NCBI GenBank assembly: GCA_003024175.1 | Contig: MDYQ01000135.1 | Coordinates: 1-64,000, forward strand | Length of the DNA stretch: 64,000 bases | Source of the DNA: Planoprotostelium fungivorum | Taxonomy: Eukaryota > Evosea > Variosea > Cavosteliida > Cavosteliaceae | Direction: 5' to 3' | Shown here: in pieces, positions 11,237-22,599 of the stretch | How the letters are laid out: the number at the start of each line of letters is the position of its first letter | Numbering within the stretch: position 1 is the first letter of the stretch | Position numbers and translations under genes: made by a program | The notes under the pieces: model-generated | Told to the model about the DNA's origin: nothing | The model's database searches: none | The model's input: only the letters and a program-made list of their open reading frames with translations

Positions 11237-11878
11237 ATGCCCGAGAGAGTACTCGTACGTCCAACCCCCAGAGGTAAATTCACCATCCATTCTGTGCTCA
11301 CATCTCACAGGAAGAACCTCTTCACCTTCTCTCCCAATCGATAACTCGAATGGGATATTGAGCACACTGAGACAGACGAAAGATAAAGTCGTCCGCTCTA
11401 TCTCCTCCGGTGTTCAGACAATCATCGAGAAGACGAGAGAGGTATCTCAACTCGCACGTGACAAGCTGAGAGAGAGCTCAGTATCTATAGCCAGGTGAGA
11501 GATGCAGCATGGTGCATTGGAGGTGACGTCACACAGATTCGTCTTGGATCTTCAGCGTAAGTTTGGCCTTGGTGTAAGCACCATCACGGGTGCAAACACT
11601 TCAAGAATCACGGGACCAACCTCCAATACGGCCATATCACAGCAGCATCCAGAGGCAACGGCCGCCGTCCAATCACAACTGAAGGAGACACCTACCGGTG
11701 AAGAGATGGTAGATATCTCTCAAGATGTGAGGAGAAAACATTCACGTGCACGACTCATAGTACTCATCAGTTGCCCGTCCGTCCATTAGAAGACATCGTC
11801 GGATCAGACCAATCATTTGCAGCCGACATCAAGAGTGCAAGAAAGCAGGTCTTCAACGCGAGGAAGTCTAACCAATAA
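11237..11878 (+). CDS. Hypothetical protein, 172 aa
   Basis: Four exons (11237-11273, 11311-11494, 11537-11726, 11771-11878) with introns of 36-44 nt and consistent phases. The N-terminal third contains an amphipathic helical stretch (RQTKDKVVRSISSGV, then EKTREVSQLARDKLR) of the kind found in membrane-surface or apolipoprotein-like helices. The middle is Thr/Gln-rich and the C-terminus is basic (FNARKSNQ). No domain recognised. It is followed after only 59 bp by the convergent 3' end of the methyltransferase. Confidence 0.6.
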
Positions 11879-11937
11879 ACGAAACCGTTGTACACGTGTC
11901 GATCTTCTCCATGAAGAGACGACATCGATCGTCTATT

Positions 11938-14900
11938 TCACGATGCAACATGTTTCGGTCGTTTGATGACATCCTCTTTCTGCAGACCTCTCATGTTCCT
12001 CAATATACTCGTTCCAATCGCTTTCGCCAGTAATGGTGGAACCGCATTTCCGATCTGATCGACACAAATCAGCCCGCACATCATGCAACATCGTCTTCCC
12101 ACCTGCTTCTGTTGAGCGGTTCTCTTCCCCTTGAAACGAAAGGAGTCTGGAAAAGATTGGATTCTGGCCAATTCCCTGACCGTGAGCGTGCGATCTCCTT
12201 TACACAATAGAGTTCGCGAGGGCTTCTTCCACTCTGGATCGTTTGTGGGGGGTGATCTCTCTTTGTCCCATCCTTCGTATAATTCTGTTCGACAGTCATC
12301 TTCTTTCGACATGGTGTTCCATCTCGCCTTGCATGTCGGGGTCGATGCCTCTCATCTCACACTGGAAGGCATTCTTAGGTCCACTGTAATACTTGACGTC
12401 GGCTGTAGACTTGAGCTTTCCTCTCTCAGATGAAATGACCCACCATCGAGATCGACCTCCTCCGATCGGTCGTAGATATCGCTGATGGCGTTCCATTTTG
12501 ACACGGGTAGGCTGCATTCGAGTCAATGTCTCAAACGAAGACGAATGTGATACCAGGGAGGTGGTTTGATGGTGGTCAGCTGATAACCTCGCTTGGCTGC
12601 GATGAGAATGAACCTCTTTCTATTCTGTGGGACACCATAGTCACTGGCCAACAGTCGCTGCTTGATCACCTGTCGTTCCATCAATCTCACACTCATCACA
12701 CATCATCACAATGACATCATCACACATCACATCACACCACATGAGATCACATCACATCACCATCGTCTATCTCACTTGATAATCGTTGTGAATCAACATC
12801 CTCAACATCCCCCTCACGAGCGTCTTGTTCTTTGGAAACTCGATGGCCTCCACGTTCTCGAATATAACGTACTTTGGCTGCACGGTGGACACGATCTCAA
12901 AGAAGACGACCATCATTCTCGTGATGGCCTCTTCAGCCGGCTCGGCAGAAGCATCTGCGTGGTTTTTCGAACGATTTGCCGGGGAGATGGACTGGCAGGG
13001 TGGACCACCGACTACGATGTCTACGTTGTCGTCCGTGATCATGTTCCTGCGATCCATCCAGTACTTGAGTTTGTGGCGGACGAATTGTTCTTCGATCTGG
13101 TCCCTCACGCTGGAGATGAGAGAGCTCCAGGGAAGTTCGATGAGTTGGTCGCGATCAGAATTGGGGAGTACGAAACGGACGGTGACCTGACTGGATGAGA
13201 TTTCCGCGAGATTTCGACGAGATTTCTATTCGATTTCGTACGATGAGGTTGGACTCTTCTTCCGCTCTCTGTCGAGGTCAGTGGAAATTTCGATGAAATT
13301 TGGTATTCACCTTGAATAGGCCGTTGAATCGAACTTGAGTGATCTCATCCACAACGGCACCTTCTCTCCATCAGATAATTTACGGAATACAAACGGATGA
13401 GAGTGTGAGATTTCGTCGATATTTCGACGGAATTTCATCAAACACCTGCTCGTAAGAGGTCGAACAGTTTGACGAATGTGGGGTGGATTTCGGTCTGCCA
13501 CGTGTCGTGTTGTTCGGACCATCCGGCCCAACGAATCTTGAATTCCCTCTTTCCTCCACTCGCTCGGTGGTCCACGATGTGGCTCACCTTGTATTGTCCT
13601 TCGTCTTCTTCTTGATTCGGATCGAAGATCTCTGGATGAGGTCACGATGAGAAGATCGGATGGTGATGCGATGGTGGTGCGATGGTGGTGCGAGATCGTA
13701 AAAGTGACGAACAAGAAAGACGAATAGCTCCACACTCGATCCAAACGAATCTCACCTCTCTCGATGATCTGCGGCCTTCCCTCCTTGAAAGCTTTCAGCA
13801 AGTCCGGACAGTTCAGATTTGACAGAGGCTGCCACATGGCCTGAGCGTAAGCGTATCCCTTCCAGTAGATGAGATACTCTTCCTCCCCCGTCTCTTCGTT
13901 CTATGACGGCTCAGTTTCACATCCACATCCACATCATCTCACGATCTGTTCATCGGTGATCTCTTCGACGTCGTATTCGTCCGAACTGTCTTCATCTCTC
14001 AGCCACATGCGAGGGTCCCCTCTCTGAATGACGATATCCTGTTCAAAAGAGACATTTATTTTCCGTCTACAACGCGCCGTCGCCTCACCTTCCTCGCCTT
14101 GCTTCCACCTATGGCTCCCAGTAGGATCTGAGTCTTCCTCTGCATGATCTCAGCTTCTCCATACATCTTGACGTGGGGAAAATTCTTTCGATAAGTCTTC
14201 GTGGCAGCTTCATCGCTCTCTACTGCCCACTTGGCTTCGATTCCGGCCATTCTCAAACCCTGAGAGAGTCCTCCAGCACCACTGAAGACGTCGAGCATCT
14301 GTCTGTCCATGAGATGGAGATCGTCTCGTCGCGATGGACGTACCTTTGGTTTGTAATGGGGAGGGAATTTGGTGGGGGTACCCGGCTCTGCATCTAGAAA
14401 GGATTTCGTTTTCTCGTCGTAGTAGAAACGATAGAACCATCTGTCTTTTGTTCGATGGAGATCGGGTATCTGTTCGAATCAGGTGGGGATGATACATGTG
14501 AGATGATGGAATCGTCACGGGAGAGCCGGGAGGGACATAGTTGACCGTGCATTGACCTTCGATCATCTGAGTGTCGAATTCGTGCTGCTCTTCATCGAAG
14601 CCTAAAAACAGCTATGAGGGATCAGACGACGGCATTGCATGCGGAAGATGATACCTCCTTGTTATTTCCCATCAATCCGATACGTCCCAACTCGGTATCG
14701 TGATTGTTATAGAACCACCTGCCTCTGAAGTAAATGTTCTCATCTGGATCCTGTATTACTGTCAAACCTATGTTGCTGTGAGGGTGATACCTTATAGATT
14801 CGATCGATTCGGAGGATCCAGAAGGGTTCTTCCTCGACTTCAGGTTTCAAATAGACACAATCGCCGACATAAAATTCTGAACCCAATAGATCGAACTGTG

Positions 14901-14961
14901 TTATATTTATGGAACCAGAGTCCACTCTACTACCTGGTCTCTGCCTCGATCGCCTTCCCAT
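11938..14961 (-). CDS. Chromomethylase-type DNA (cytosine-5) methyltransferase, BAH plus two chromodomains
   Basis: Sixteen exons (14961-14791, 14750-14655, 14611-14519, 14469-14344, 14298-14089, 14038-13943, 13900-13756, 13631-13446, 13363-13311, 13268-13242, 13186-12776, 12669-12554, 12511-12444, 12402-12311, 12258-12103, 12054-11938) give 720 residues. Order: BAH ([13 protein letters not shown] to about residue 165); motif [14 protein letters not shown]; chromodomain 1 ([24 protein letters not shown]); chromodomain 2 ([26 protein letters not shown]); motif [16 protein letters not shown] with the catalytic Cys; motif VI FENVEAI; motif [13 protein letters not shown]; target region with AISDI and FQCEMRG; motif [17 protein letters not shown]; motif [15 protein letters not shown]. 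Chromodomains between motifs I and IV are the hallmark of chromomethylases, which methylate DNA on H3K9-methylated nucleosomes. The junction at 12310-12259 is the least certain splice. Confidence 0.9.
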
Positions 14962-15353
14962 CACATTGATGTTTCAAATTGTTTTGCGAGGAGCGAAAAA
15001 TTTGACAAGTACGTCTACGAAGCTGCATTCATACTTCTGAACTATGCAGGTCGCACCGTCGCGACCTCCAACACAGGCTAGAGGCTCACCATAGGGAGAG
15101 CAGCGTTCTAAATTTGAAAATAGAGACAAAGACAAATTCTCCGGAGCCTTGTAAACTGTCTTACTCCGTTCTTGAGGGAGAGCGTCTGAGGAGTCCGACC
15201 TCTAAGGTGTGAGAAATTCTTAGCGCAATGAATCAGGTCTGTTGCCGTACCGGTGTGACGAGCTAAGAAGTTTCTCCTTTTTCCCTCAACCCGAAATCTC
15301 CTGCGTCAATCTTCTCCTGCCGAACACAACTTCCGCACCTCTCGACAGGCAAC
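14962..15353. promoter_or_regulatory. Divergent intergenic promoter region
   Basis: About 390 bp between the leftward methyltransferase and the rightward Cys-rich gene, so it should contain both promoters. An upstream ATG immediately followed by TGA overlaps the methyltransferase start (14965-14960), a possible brake on translation. No specific factor site can be assigned. Confidence 0.4.
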
Positions 15354-16126
15354 ATGAGAACCACTCTCTTCACCATCCTCCTCTCCACTCTGCTCGTCGC
15401 ACAGGCTCAGACCAAGTGCGGAGGATTCGCCGGCCTGGCTTGCCCTGCTAACCAGTTCTGTCTGACTGCCTCCATGCCCGGTATGGCTGACGAATTCGGT
15501 GTCTGCGGTGAGATCGCATCGGATCTGTCGTCGCATCTTCTCATCCTCTATAGTTGAGACCGACGTCACCTGCGGCGGATTCGCCGGCAAGCAGTGCCCC
15601 ACCGGATTCACCTGCTACACTCCAGAGCCCAACAGAGACGGAACCAACCACGCCGATGAGATGGGCTTCTGCAGTGCGTAACGCAATGTCATACGAACGT
15701 ACCATCTGATCTCATTCAGTTATGACCCAGCCCATCCTCGTCAAGAAGCCCGAGCTCTCATGCCCAGAGAAGCCACTCCGCTGCCCTAGCTGCCCAGAGA
15801 CCCACGAGTGCAAGAGATTCGCACGGACCGCCACCAATTGCTCATACGCCGCGTGCGTTCCCAAGAGAAGAGAGCCCGTCATCTGCCCCCAGCATGTCCC
15901 CACCTGCCCCGCCTGCGTCCACGGACAGACATGCAAGGTCACCCCCCAGACTCGCACCAAGTGTGCCGAGGCCAAGTGTGTCCCTGTGTCCTCCGTCGAG
16001 ATGTTCGGATGTGTAATGTGCACCGCCGACATTCCATCTTGCCAAAACTGCCAGGCCGGACAGAAGTGCACTATCACTCCCAGAACTTGCAAGCAGTGCG
16101 CCTCTGTCAAGTGCTCTTCCTTCTAA
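15354..16126 (+). CDS. Secreted cysteine-rich repeat protein
   Basis: Three exons (15354-15507, 15554-15673, 15720-16126) give 226 residues. A clear signal peptide (MRTTLFTILLSTLLVAQAQ) precedes two short modules of the form CGGFAGxxCPxxxxC, each with a further CG or CS after a run containing DEFG or DEMG, then four CPxCxxxxxC modules with regular spacing (CPSCPETHEC, CPACVHGQTC, CQNCQAGQKC) that each finish in a CxxAxCVP-like turn. All Cys are even in number, consistent with disulfides outside the cell. No membrane segment or GPI signal. The repeated CGGFAG module resembles short secreted antistasin/WAP-like knots, but the family is unassigned. It could be a cell-surface, cyst-wall or defence protein. 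Confidence 0.8.
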
Positions 16127-16417
16127 AAGAGATCCACACGAATATGAATCGAAAATAAATTAAATGAGTCAATTTGAGTTCTTAGATGGCCTTGTCACCC
16201 TCAAAGCTTCGGCCCTCTTCCATTTCATCGAAGTCTCACAAGATGATGATGATGATCTCTCTTGAGGGACGCAAAGAGGGACGATCGATTGAGGTGGAAT
16301 GAAGGATGGATCTCTCGCATTCCTTTATCTTGGGGTTTCTTCGGTACAAACAGATGGAAAACGCTGATCGTTCGATAGATGATGCGTGCAGATAGAGGAG
16401 TCAGCCGATGTCTCTCG

Positions 16418-18207
16418 TCAGAAGGCTCGCACGGGTAGCAATCGCCACGTCTGTAATGGCTCTTGCTTCTTCTCTTCTGTCAGCTGCATCTCTTGTCTTT
16501 CCATTTGGTTCGTACATTTCGTACACTCTAAGAACTTGCCCGTGCCAACGTTTCTCAGCGTCCAAAATCTGTCCATGTCACTCTCTCTTCTCTTCTCTTC
16601 TCTTTCTCACTTTCCCATCGACTTCTTCTGCTTGTCTTCTATGTCCACCGAAGTGACGTCCCACTGCTGATGCACGCTCTTCGCATCATCTTCTGTCGCA
16701 GACAGCTCTCCCGAAGCTTTCGCGCCAAAATACTTCTTCGTCTCTCGATTCATGAACGTGTGGTGTCCCTCATCGTTCGCCTCCACCTACCCACGTCAGC
16801 AAGAAATCCCGTAAAAATCTCGTAGAAAACTCACCACCCATTGGTCTTTACCCTCCCCTGTTTTCACGGGAGCAAAAGGTCTTTCTGTCAATAGATAAGA
16901 CGTGACGTTCTGATTCTCCAATCGGAAGTATGTCACTGGCCCTTCCAGTTGCTCTCTACCGGGTGGCTTTCTGATGCGAAAGGCTGTAAAGTTGAACTGT
17001 GCCGTGTCTTTGTACTCGATGTACTCTGTCAGAGCCTCTCTCATGTCTTTCTTCACGTAATCGATGTATTCTGCTTCCAGTCACTCTCTTTCCTTGTTTT
17101 CGCGTAAAGATGAGATATAGAAGGGAGGCCGTCATCGAAGTGAAGACACACCTGCCGCTCTCATCGGCTGATCGACGACGTCGAACCATCGTCTCAGATA
17201 CTTCTTCACTGGATCTCTCGCGTGTACCTTCCTGCCGATCCAGTACACTGAACTGTACAACACATCCATATCACCCAGGCCATAGTAGCATGGACTGTAT
17301 CTTCTTTCAGCTTCTGTGCGGCAGATTTTAGCGGAATTTCGAATCTCACCTGCTACCTGTCCTTTCGTTCTGGTATGTACGGCAGGGTGAGTTCCAATAG
17401 GTGAAGAGGTGATAGTTGAGAACGGTCCAGTGCCTCCACGGTGAAGAGTACAAGATACTGGCCCAAAAGCTCTATCTCTCTATCAGTACACGAAACATCC
17501 ATGCGTGTATTGTATAGCGTGGAATGAAGAAGAATCCTTCTCACCTCGTCTGGGTACATGTTCCACTTCAAGAAGTTCGTCCAAGGTCCAAGTATGGCTG
17601 GACTCAAAACGTGAACTCCAAACTCGTAAGGAAACATGACCCAGTTGACCGACGGTACCACCACTGCGTGATAAGGTGAAGTTGTCATGGCGTTACAGTC
17701 GACGTCCATGCACCTACCCCTCGTCAATTTGAAAGACGATCTCCTCGTCGTCACCTGGCTGAAGTTCTCCAGCACTTTGAAGAAACTGACTGTAGTACTC
17801 TTTCATCTCACGATATGTCTCACTGCTCAGTGCCTTCGCGGCGAGGATGAAGAAGAGATCATCGGTGTGATTCATTGCAGAAATGAGCTCTGTGGCGCTG
17901 GCCACTGTATCTGCACTGTGCACGACCATCAGATAGGCGATGGAGAAGCGTTTCGGATTTGTCTCCTGCGTCAGTTAATCAAGTGGAAGACATCATTCCG
18001 AACCTGGATGATGGACAACGAGGCGCTGTCCTCTGAAATCGGCTGCATAGTCTGCCATTGTTCAGAGCCAGCAGTCAAACTTCTTCGGAGGTATATAACC
18101 AGAAATACGAATGTTAGTGCCACTGCAGACTTCAAGAGGAGGGGTGAGTTCTACATCATGTCAATCGAACAACATCATCGACGATGGAAGATGAAGCATA
18201 CCTTCAT
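16418..18207 (-). pseudogene. GT14-like glycosyltransferase paralogue A, lacking the catalytic exon
   Basis: Tandem paralogue of the gene at 18900-20945. Start 18207 (two codons, then an intron), a type II membrane anchor (SAVALTFVFLVIYL) in exon 2 (18150-18004), then the conserved YLMVVHSADTVASATELI segment. The roughly 340-bp block that in copy B encodes the WASWRQVEATL sugar-nucleotide region is missing: the text jumps from YYSQF straight to the next exon, and the reading frame after the junction is shifted and ends within about 25 codons. The downstream exons (CMDVDCN to GPWTNFLKWNMYPDE, FWASILYSSPW, and the C-terminal trefoil-like part ending LLPVRAF) remain open and about 85-90% identical to copy B. 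Either a recent pseudogene or a gene with an unseen splice route. Confidence 0.65.
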
Positions 18208-18899
18208 TTGTGCGAGCTATGAAGAGTGCTGGGGAAGCTGCTTCCGCATAACAACTATCATTTCTCGGGAATTGAGTTTGGTCAAAATCCGACAGTGCCT
18301 CGGTAAGTGACGAGACAGTACGTTTAGTATGACATTGCGACCCCAGTAAAGATTAAGAGATTAACCCCGAAAGAATGAGGGATCGACAGGGCCCTTGAGA
18401 GGCCCATGAGATCACGATGGTCTATCTGGCATAATATTTCGATCTCATCTGATCCGTAGGTCATTTGAAGGACAGTGAGACGGAGGCGAATTCTACGGTC
18501 CCCTTATTCATCGAATCACCTTTGCAGGTGGGCACGTTGCTCATTGAGATGGGGAGGCAAGTTTGTGAATCTCGTCAAGATCGAGTCAAGGACCCACAAA
18601 AGAGGAGAAGAACATGAATGACAACAACAGAGAGACACAACCAAGGGAATTGTATCCTCAGTGGTACCACCGTCAAGTTGAAAGACTTTCTGAATAAGAA
18701 CTCTCCTGGATGTGGCGCCACAGAGTTCATCTGTTCGACAAATCACACCGAGCTTCTTCATCTTTGCCGATCCTGACGAACGCCAAGTCTACACCCGAGT
18801 GCAAGAGATCCAGCAAGAAGAAGTCGCAAGGATTTTGAGGAAAGCTGAGATGAGAGCAGATCGGTGATAGAATGTATGCAATCAATGCATCAAATTTCA
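18208..18899. other. Spacer between tandem glycosyltransferase copies
   Basis: About 690 bp with the promoter of copy A at its left end and the 3' flank of copy B at its right. No gene is supported; short frames near 18600-18850 read like coding text for about 30 codons and then stop. Confidence 0.4.
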
Positions 18900-20945
18900 T
18901 TAGAAGGCTCGAACGGGTAGCAGACGCCACGTCTGTAAGCGCTCTCTCTGCTTCTCTTCTGTCAGCTGCATCTCTTGTCTTGCCAGCTTGCTCTTGCACT
19001 TTGTGCACTCTAAGAACTTGCCCGTGCCAACGTTTCTCAGCGTCCAAAATCTGTCCATGTCACTCTCTCTTCTCTTCTCTTCTCTTTCTCACTTTCCCAT
19101 CGACTTCTTCTGCTTGTCTTCTATGTCCACCGAAGTGACGTCCCACTGCTGATGCACGCTCTTCGCATCATCTTCCCCCAAAGATAACCCTCCCGAAACT
19201 TTCGCGCCGAGATACTTCTTCGTCTCTCGATTCATGAACGTGTGGTGTCCCTCATCGTTTCGTTCCACCTGCATCCATCACTCAAAATTTTAATCTCGTA
19301 GAAAACTCACCACCCATTGGTCTTTGCTCTCTGCCGTCCGAACTAGACTGAACGGTGCATCGGTCAGGAGAGTCTGAGTCACGTTCTGATTCTCCAATCG
19401 GAAGTATGTCACTGGCCCTTCCAGTTGCTCTCTACCGGGCGGCTTTCTGATGCGAAAGGCTGTAAAGTTGAACTGTGCCGTGTCTTTGTACTCGATGTAC
19501 TCTGTCAGAGCTTCTATCATGTCCTTCTTCACGTAATCGATGTACTCTGATTCCCGTCAATGAAAGAGACAGATGTACGGCGGATGTGAAGGAGATGTCA
19601 TCACGAGCGTCACCTGAAGAGCTCATCGTCTGATCGACGACGTCGAACCATCGTCTCAGATACTTCTTCACTGGATCTCTCGCGTGTACCTTCCTGCCGA
19701 TCCAGTGCACTGAGCTGTACAGCACGTCCATGTCACCCAGACCGTAGAAGCATGGACTGCGTTTTCTCTCAGTTTCTACGCGAATTTCTGCGGGATTTCA
19801 AATATCACCTGCTGCCTGTCCTCTCGTTCTCGTATGTACGGCAGGGTGAGTTCCAATAGGTGAAGAGGTGATAGTTGGAAATGCTCCAGTGTCTCCACGG
19901 TGAAGAGTACAATATACTGGCCCAGAAATTCTGCTCTCCGTCGGTACACGAGACGATGGTTGATTCTCACCTCGTCTGGGTACATGTTCCACTTCAAGAA
20001 GTTCGTCCAAGGTCCAAGTATGGCTGGACTCAAAACGTGAACTCCAAACTCGTAAGGAAACATGACCCAGTTGACCGATGGTACCACCACTGCGTGATAA
20101 GGTGAAGTTGTCATGGCCGTACAATTGACATCCATACATCTATCCTTCGTCACTCTTCACGGGTTCCTCTGTTTCATTCACCTGGCTGAAGTTCTCCAGC
20201 ACTTTGTCTTTCTCGTCTCTGCCGTCTCGTTGTATTTACAGATCGGCTCGTACGGCCCGACGTAAGATGCGAAGGGGTGCAGCGACTGCATCCACGAACG
20301 ATAGTCTGCCGGCCGCTTGAGAGGATACGATCCTCCGTCTACAAACACTGCCTTGTCCCACTTGTGCGGATGCTGCACGGCCACTCGCAGCACCTCTAGC
20401 GTCGCCTCTACTTGTCTCCACGATGCCCAGCTCCCGCTCATGCGCGATTCGCAGAGCTGAGAGGTAGAATGAGATGAGATGAAGGTGATTCACATGGAAG
20501 GTCTCACGTGTGTGTTGGGAAACTGACTGTAGTACTCTTTCATCTCACGATATGTCTCATTGCTCAGTGCCTTCTCGGCAAGGATGAAGAAGAGATCGTC
20601 GGTGTGATTCATCGCAGAGATGAGCTCTGTGGCGCTGGCCACTGTGTCTGCACTGTGCACGACCATCAGATAGGCGATGGAAAACCTCTTTGTGTTGGTC
20701 TCCTGATCTCATTTAGTTAAAAGAAGAAGGAGATCAGTACGAACCTTGATGGTGGAAGATGATGTGTTCTGCATCAAATAGACGGACTTGGTGGTCTGAC
20801 ATGAATGAGAACCGTAGAACCAACCAGTTTGAAGGTGCAATACCATTAAGAGACCCAAGGCCGTCGCAGCCAACCGCATGAAAAAGGATAACTGCTGCGT
20901 CCCGTCATTCAGACATTAGAACATCGATCGGGCGATCACCTTCAT
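18900..20945 (-). CDS. GT14-like (core-2/I-branching) glycosyltransferase, type II membrane, copy B
   Basis: First exons: 20945-20940 (Met-Lys only), 20894-20745 (membrane anchor LAATALGLLMVLHL), 20702-20508, 20456-20182. The catalytic region has YLMVVHSADT, then GSWASWRQVEATLEVLR and FVDGGSYPLKRPADY, matching the WaSwsqVEA and D-x-YPLK motifs of beta-1,6-GlcNAc transferases (GT14) and plant DUF266 proteins. Next come GPWTNFLKWNMYPDE (acceptor region) and FWASILYSSPW. The C-terminal third (GHHTFMNRETKKYLGAK, KFWTLRNVGTGKFLEC) looks like a ricin/fascin-type beta-trefoil, possibly a glycan-binding module. The splice near 20181-20140 is unresolved. An in-frame upstream extension (ATG at 21140) carries another hydrophobic stretch (VTVIIIAITTLTILL) and may be the true start. 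Golgi location is inferred. Confidence 0.75.
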
Positions 20946-21298
20946 GTGTGTATTAAAGAGTATGCGCCCCGAAGAGGTGCCAACTCTACGGGCGAGGCAT
21001 TTCACAAGAAACGGGAGCAAAATCGTTAACGTGGTGATTGCGATAATAATCACGGTAACTGCCGACAGATGACCCAAAACGGGTCGGTTCATGTGTTTCC
21101 GGCAGCAAGGCTTTCCCAACTCTTCCTCTTCGGGTGACATGGTAACCTTCCCAATAAAAGGTGCGAACAATCGCGGTAGCTATCACTCGATCTACGTTTA
21201 CTACCGAGTCATGTCCAAAGTTTTGCCCGATCAATAGACATTACCTTAATTTCTGTTCAGCACACTCTACCTCTTAACTATTGGATCTACCATTCAAC

Positions 21299-21487
21299 AT
21301 GCCCGTGAACGCGAACAACGTTTCGCCCGAAAGATCTCCACGACTGACACCTAGCATTGCTGCTGCTGTCCATGATTCGCATGTAGGTGTGATACATAAA
21401 GAGGCTGTATCGTTGTTGGAATGCGACAGAGAGAGAAAAAATTATGGATCTACAATGCTTTCGAAAATTGACGTCATCGGCAAATAG
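21299..21487 (+). CDS. Small hypothetical protein, 62 aa
   Basis: One open frame beginning MPVNANNVSPERSPR and ending 45 bp before the proteasome gene start. Ser/Pro/Asn-rich at the front, basic later, no domain. It could be a short independent gene, an upstream exon, or the leader of the proteasome transcript; the start context (CAACATG) is acceptable. Confidence 0.3.
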   Translation: MPVNANNVSPERSPRLTPSIAAAVHDSHVGVIHKEAVSLLECDRERKNYGSTMLSKIDVIGK

Positions 21488-21532
21488 TGTGAGGTGGCAT
21501 CTTTACATCTCGCTCAAGCACATCATTCCAAC

Positions 21533-22443
21533 ATGCAAACTGTAGAACCTGTTCTAGCTTGTGCTCCTCTTCCTAACGTCAAAGAACAAGGTAGATTTTC
21601 TCCTTACACAAACAATGGAGGGTATGTATATACAGATGAGTGATATGGAGAGTTGATGGAATGCAGTACCGTTATTGCCGTTGCTGGCAAAGACTTCTGT
21701 GTGATTGCAGGAGATACACGTATGAGCGAGGGATATTCCATCACCTCTCGAAATGTCTCAAAGGTCATACAACTGTGAGTGTCACGTAGTCTTTCGTGTG
21801 TTCATCTCCTCACATTTTTCAAGAACAAGCAAATGTGTCCTGGCCTCTTCAGGCATGCAGGCTGACATTGCCACACTTCACAAACTGCTTCTCATCCGTC
21901 TGGAACAATACAAACATCAGAACGGACGTGAGATGAGCACGACGTCCATTGCACAGCTGTTGGGCAACACCCTCTACGGAAAGAGATTCTTCCCGTATTA
22001 CACGTTCAACGTCTTGGGAGGTGAGAACACGTCTCCAACATCCCACATTGATACCATTTCAATCATCGATTGGAATGAACTGATGCATCTCAGGCGTCGA
22101 CGATAAGGGTGTGGGTTGTGCATACAGTTACGACGCCGTTGGTTCCTTCGAGAGAACTCCATACTCTTCATCTGGAACCGGACAACAACTCGTGCAACCT
22201 CTATTAGACAACCAGGTCATCCATCGCCATCATCATCACATCGACTCACCCCCACAGGTGGCCAAGAAGCACCAACCCAACGTTCTAAAGGTAGACGTCT
22301 CTGCTAAAGAGGTGGAAGAGTTTGTGCGTGATGCCATGACATCTGCCGGAGAGAGAGACATTTACACTGGAGACCACGTTGAGGTTAAGACGGTCACTGC
22401 TAATGGTGTCGTCCATCAGAGGTTCGATCTTAAATTCGATTAA
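21533..22443 (+). CDS. PSMB1: 20S proteasome subunit beta type-1 (beta-6)
   Basis: Five exons (21533-21621, 21667-21774, 21824-22020, 22094-22215, 22258-22443) give 233 residues, the normal length. After a short propeptide the core starts [20 protein letters not shown], then [40 protein letters not shown] and [12 protein letters not shown], all diagnostic of beta-6 (PSMB1/PRE7). The residue at the mature N-terminus is not the catalytic Thr context of beta-1, beta-2 or beta-5, as expected for this non-proteolytic structural subunit of the core ring. Starts 45 bp after a small upstream frame. Confidence 0.95.
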
Positions 22444-22599
22444 ATAGTTTGTCCGATTGATTTATTCTCCTTTGTTTTCTGGTGAAGAGATGATGAATGT
22501 CTGTGATGCACGTGAAGACTGATATTGGAGACGATACGACCAATGCCTCGCATAGTGATCGGGAATTTGTACTGGCTTGATGAAGGCCATCAGTTGGCC

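Noticed and set aside
12700-12775. CATCACATCA repeat stretch as a separate repeat element
   Set aside because: It is the body of an intron of the methyltransferase gene, bounded by good splice sites and joining motif-bearing exons in phase.
17687-18310. Plus-strand frame of 207 codons
   Set aside because: Antisense to exons 2-4 of glycosyltransferase copy A; the minus-strand reading matches copy B at protein level.
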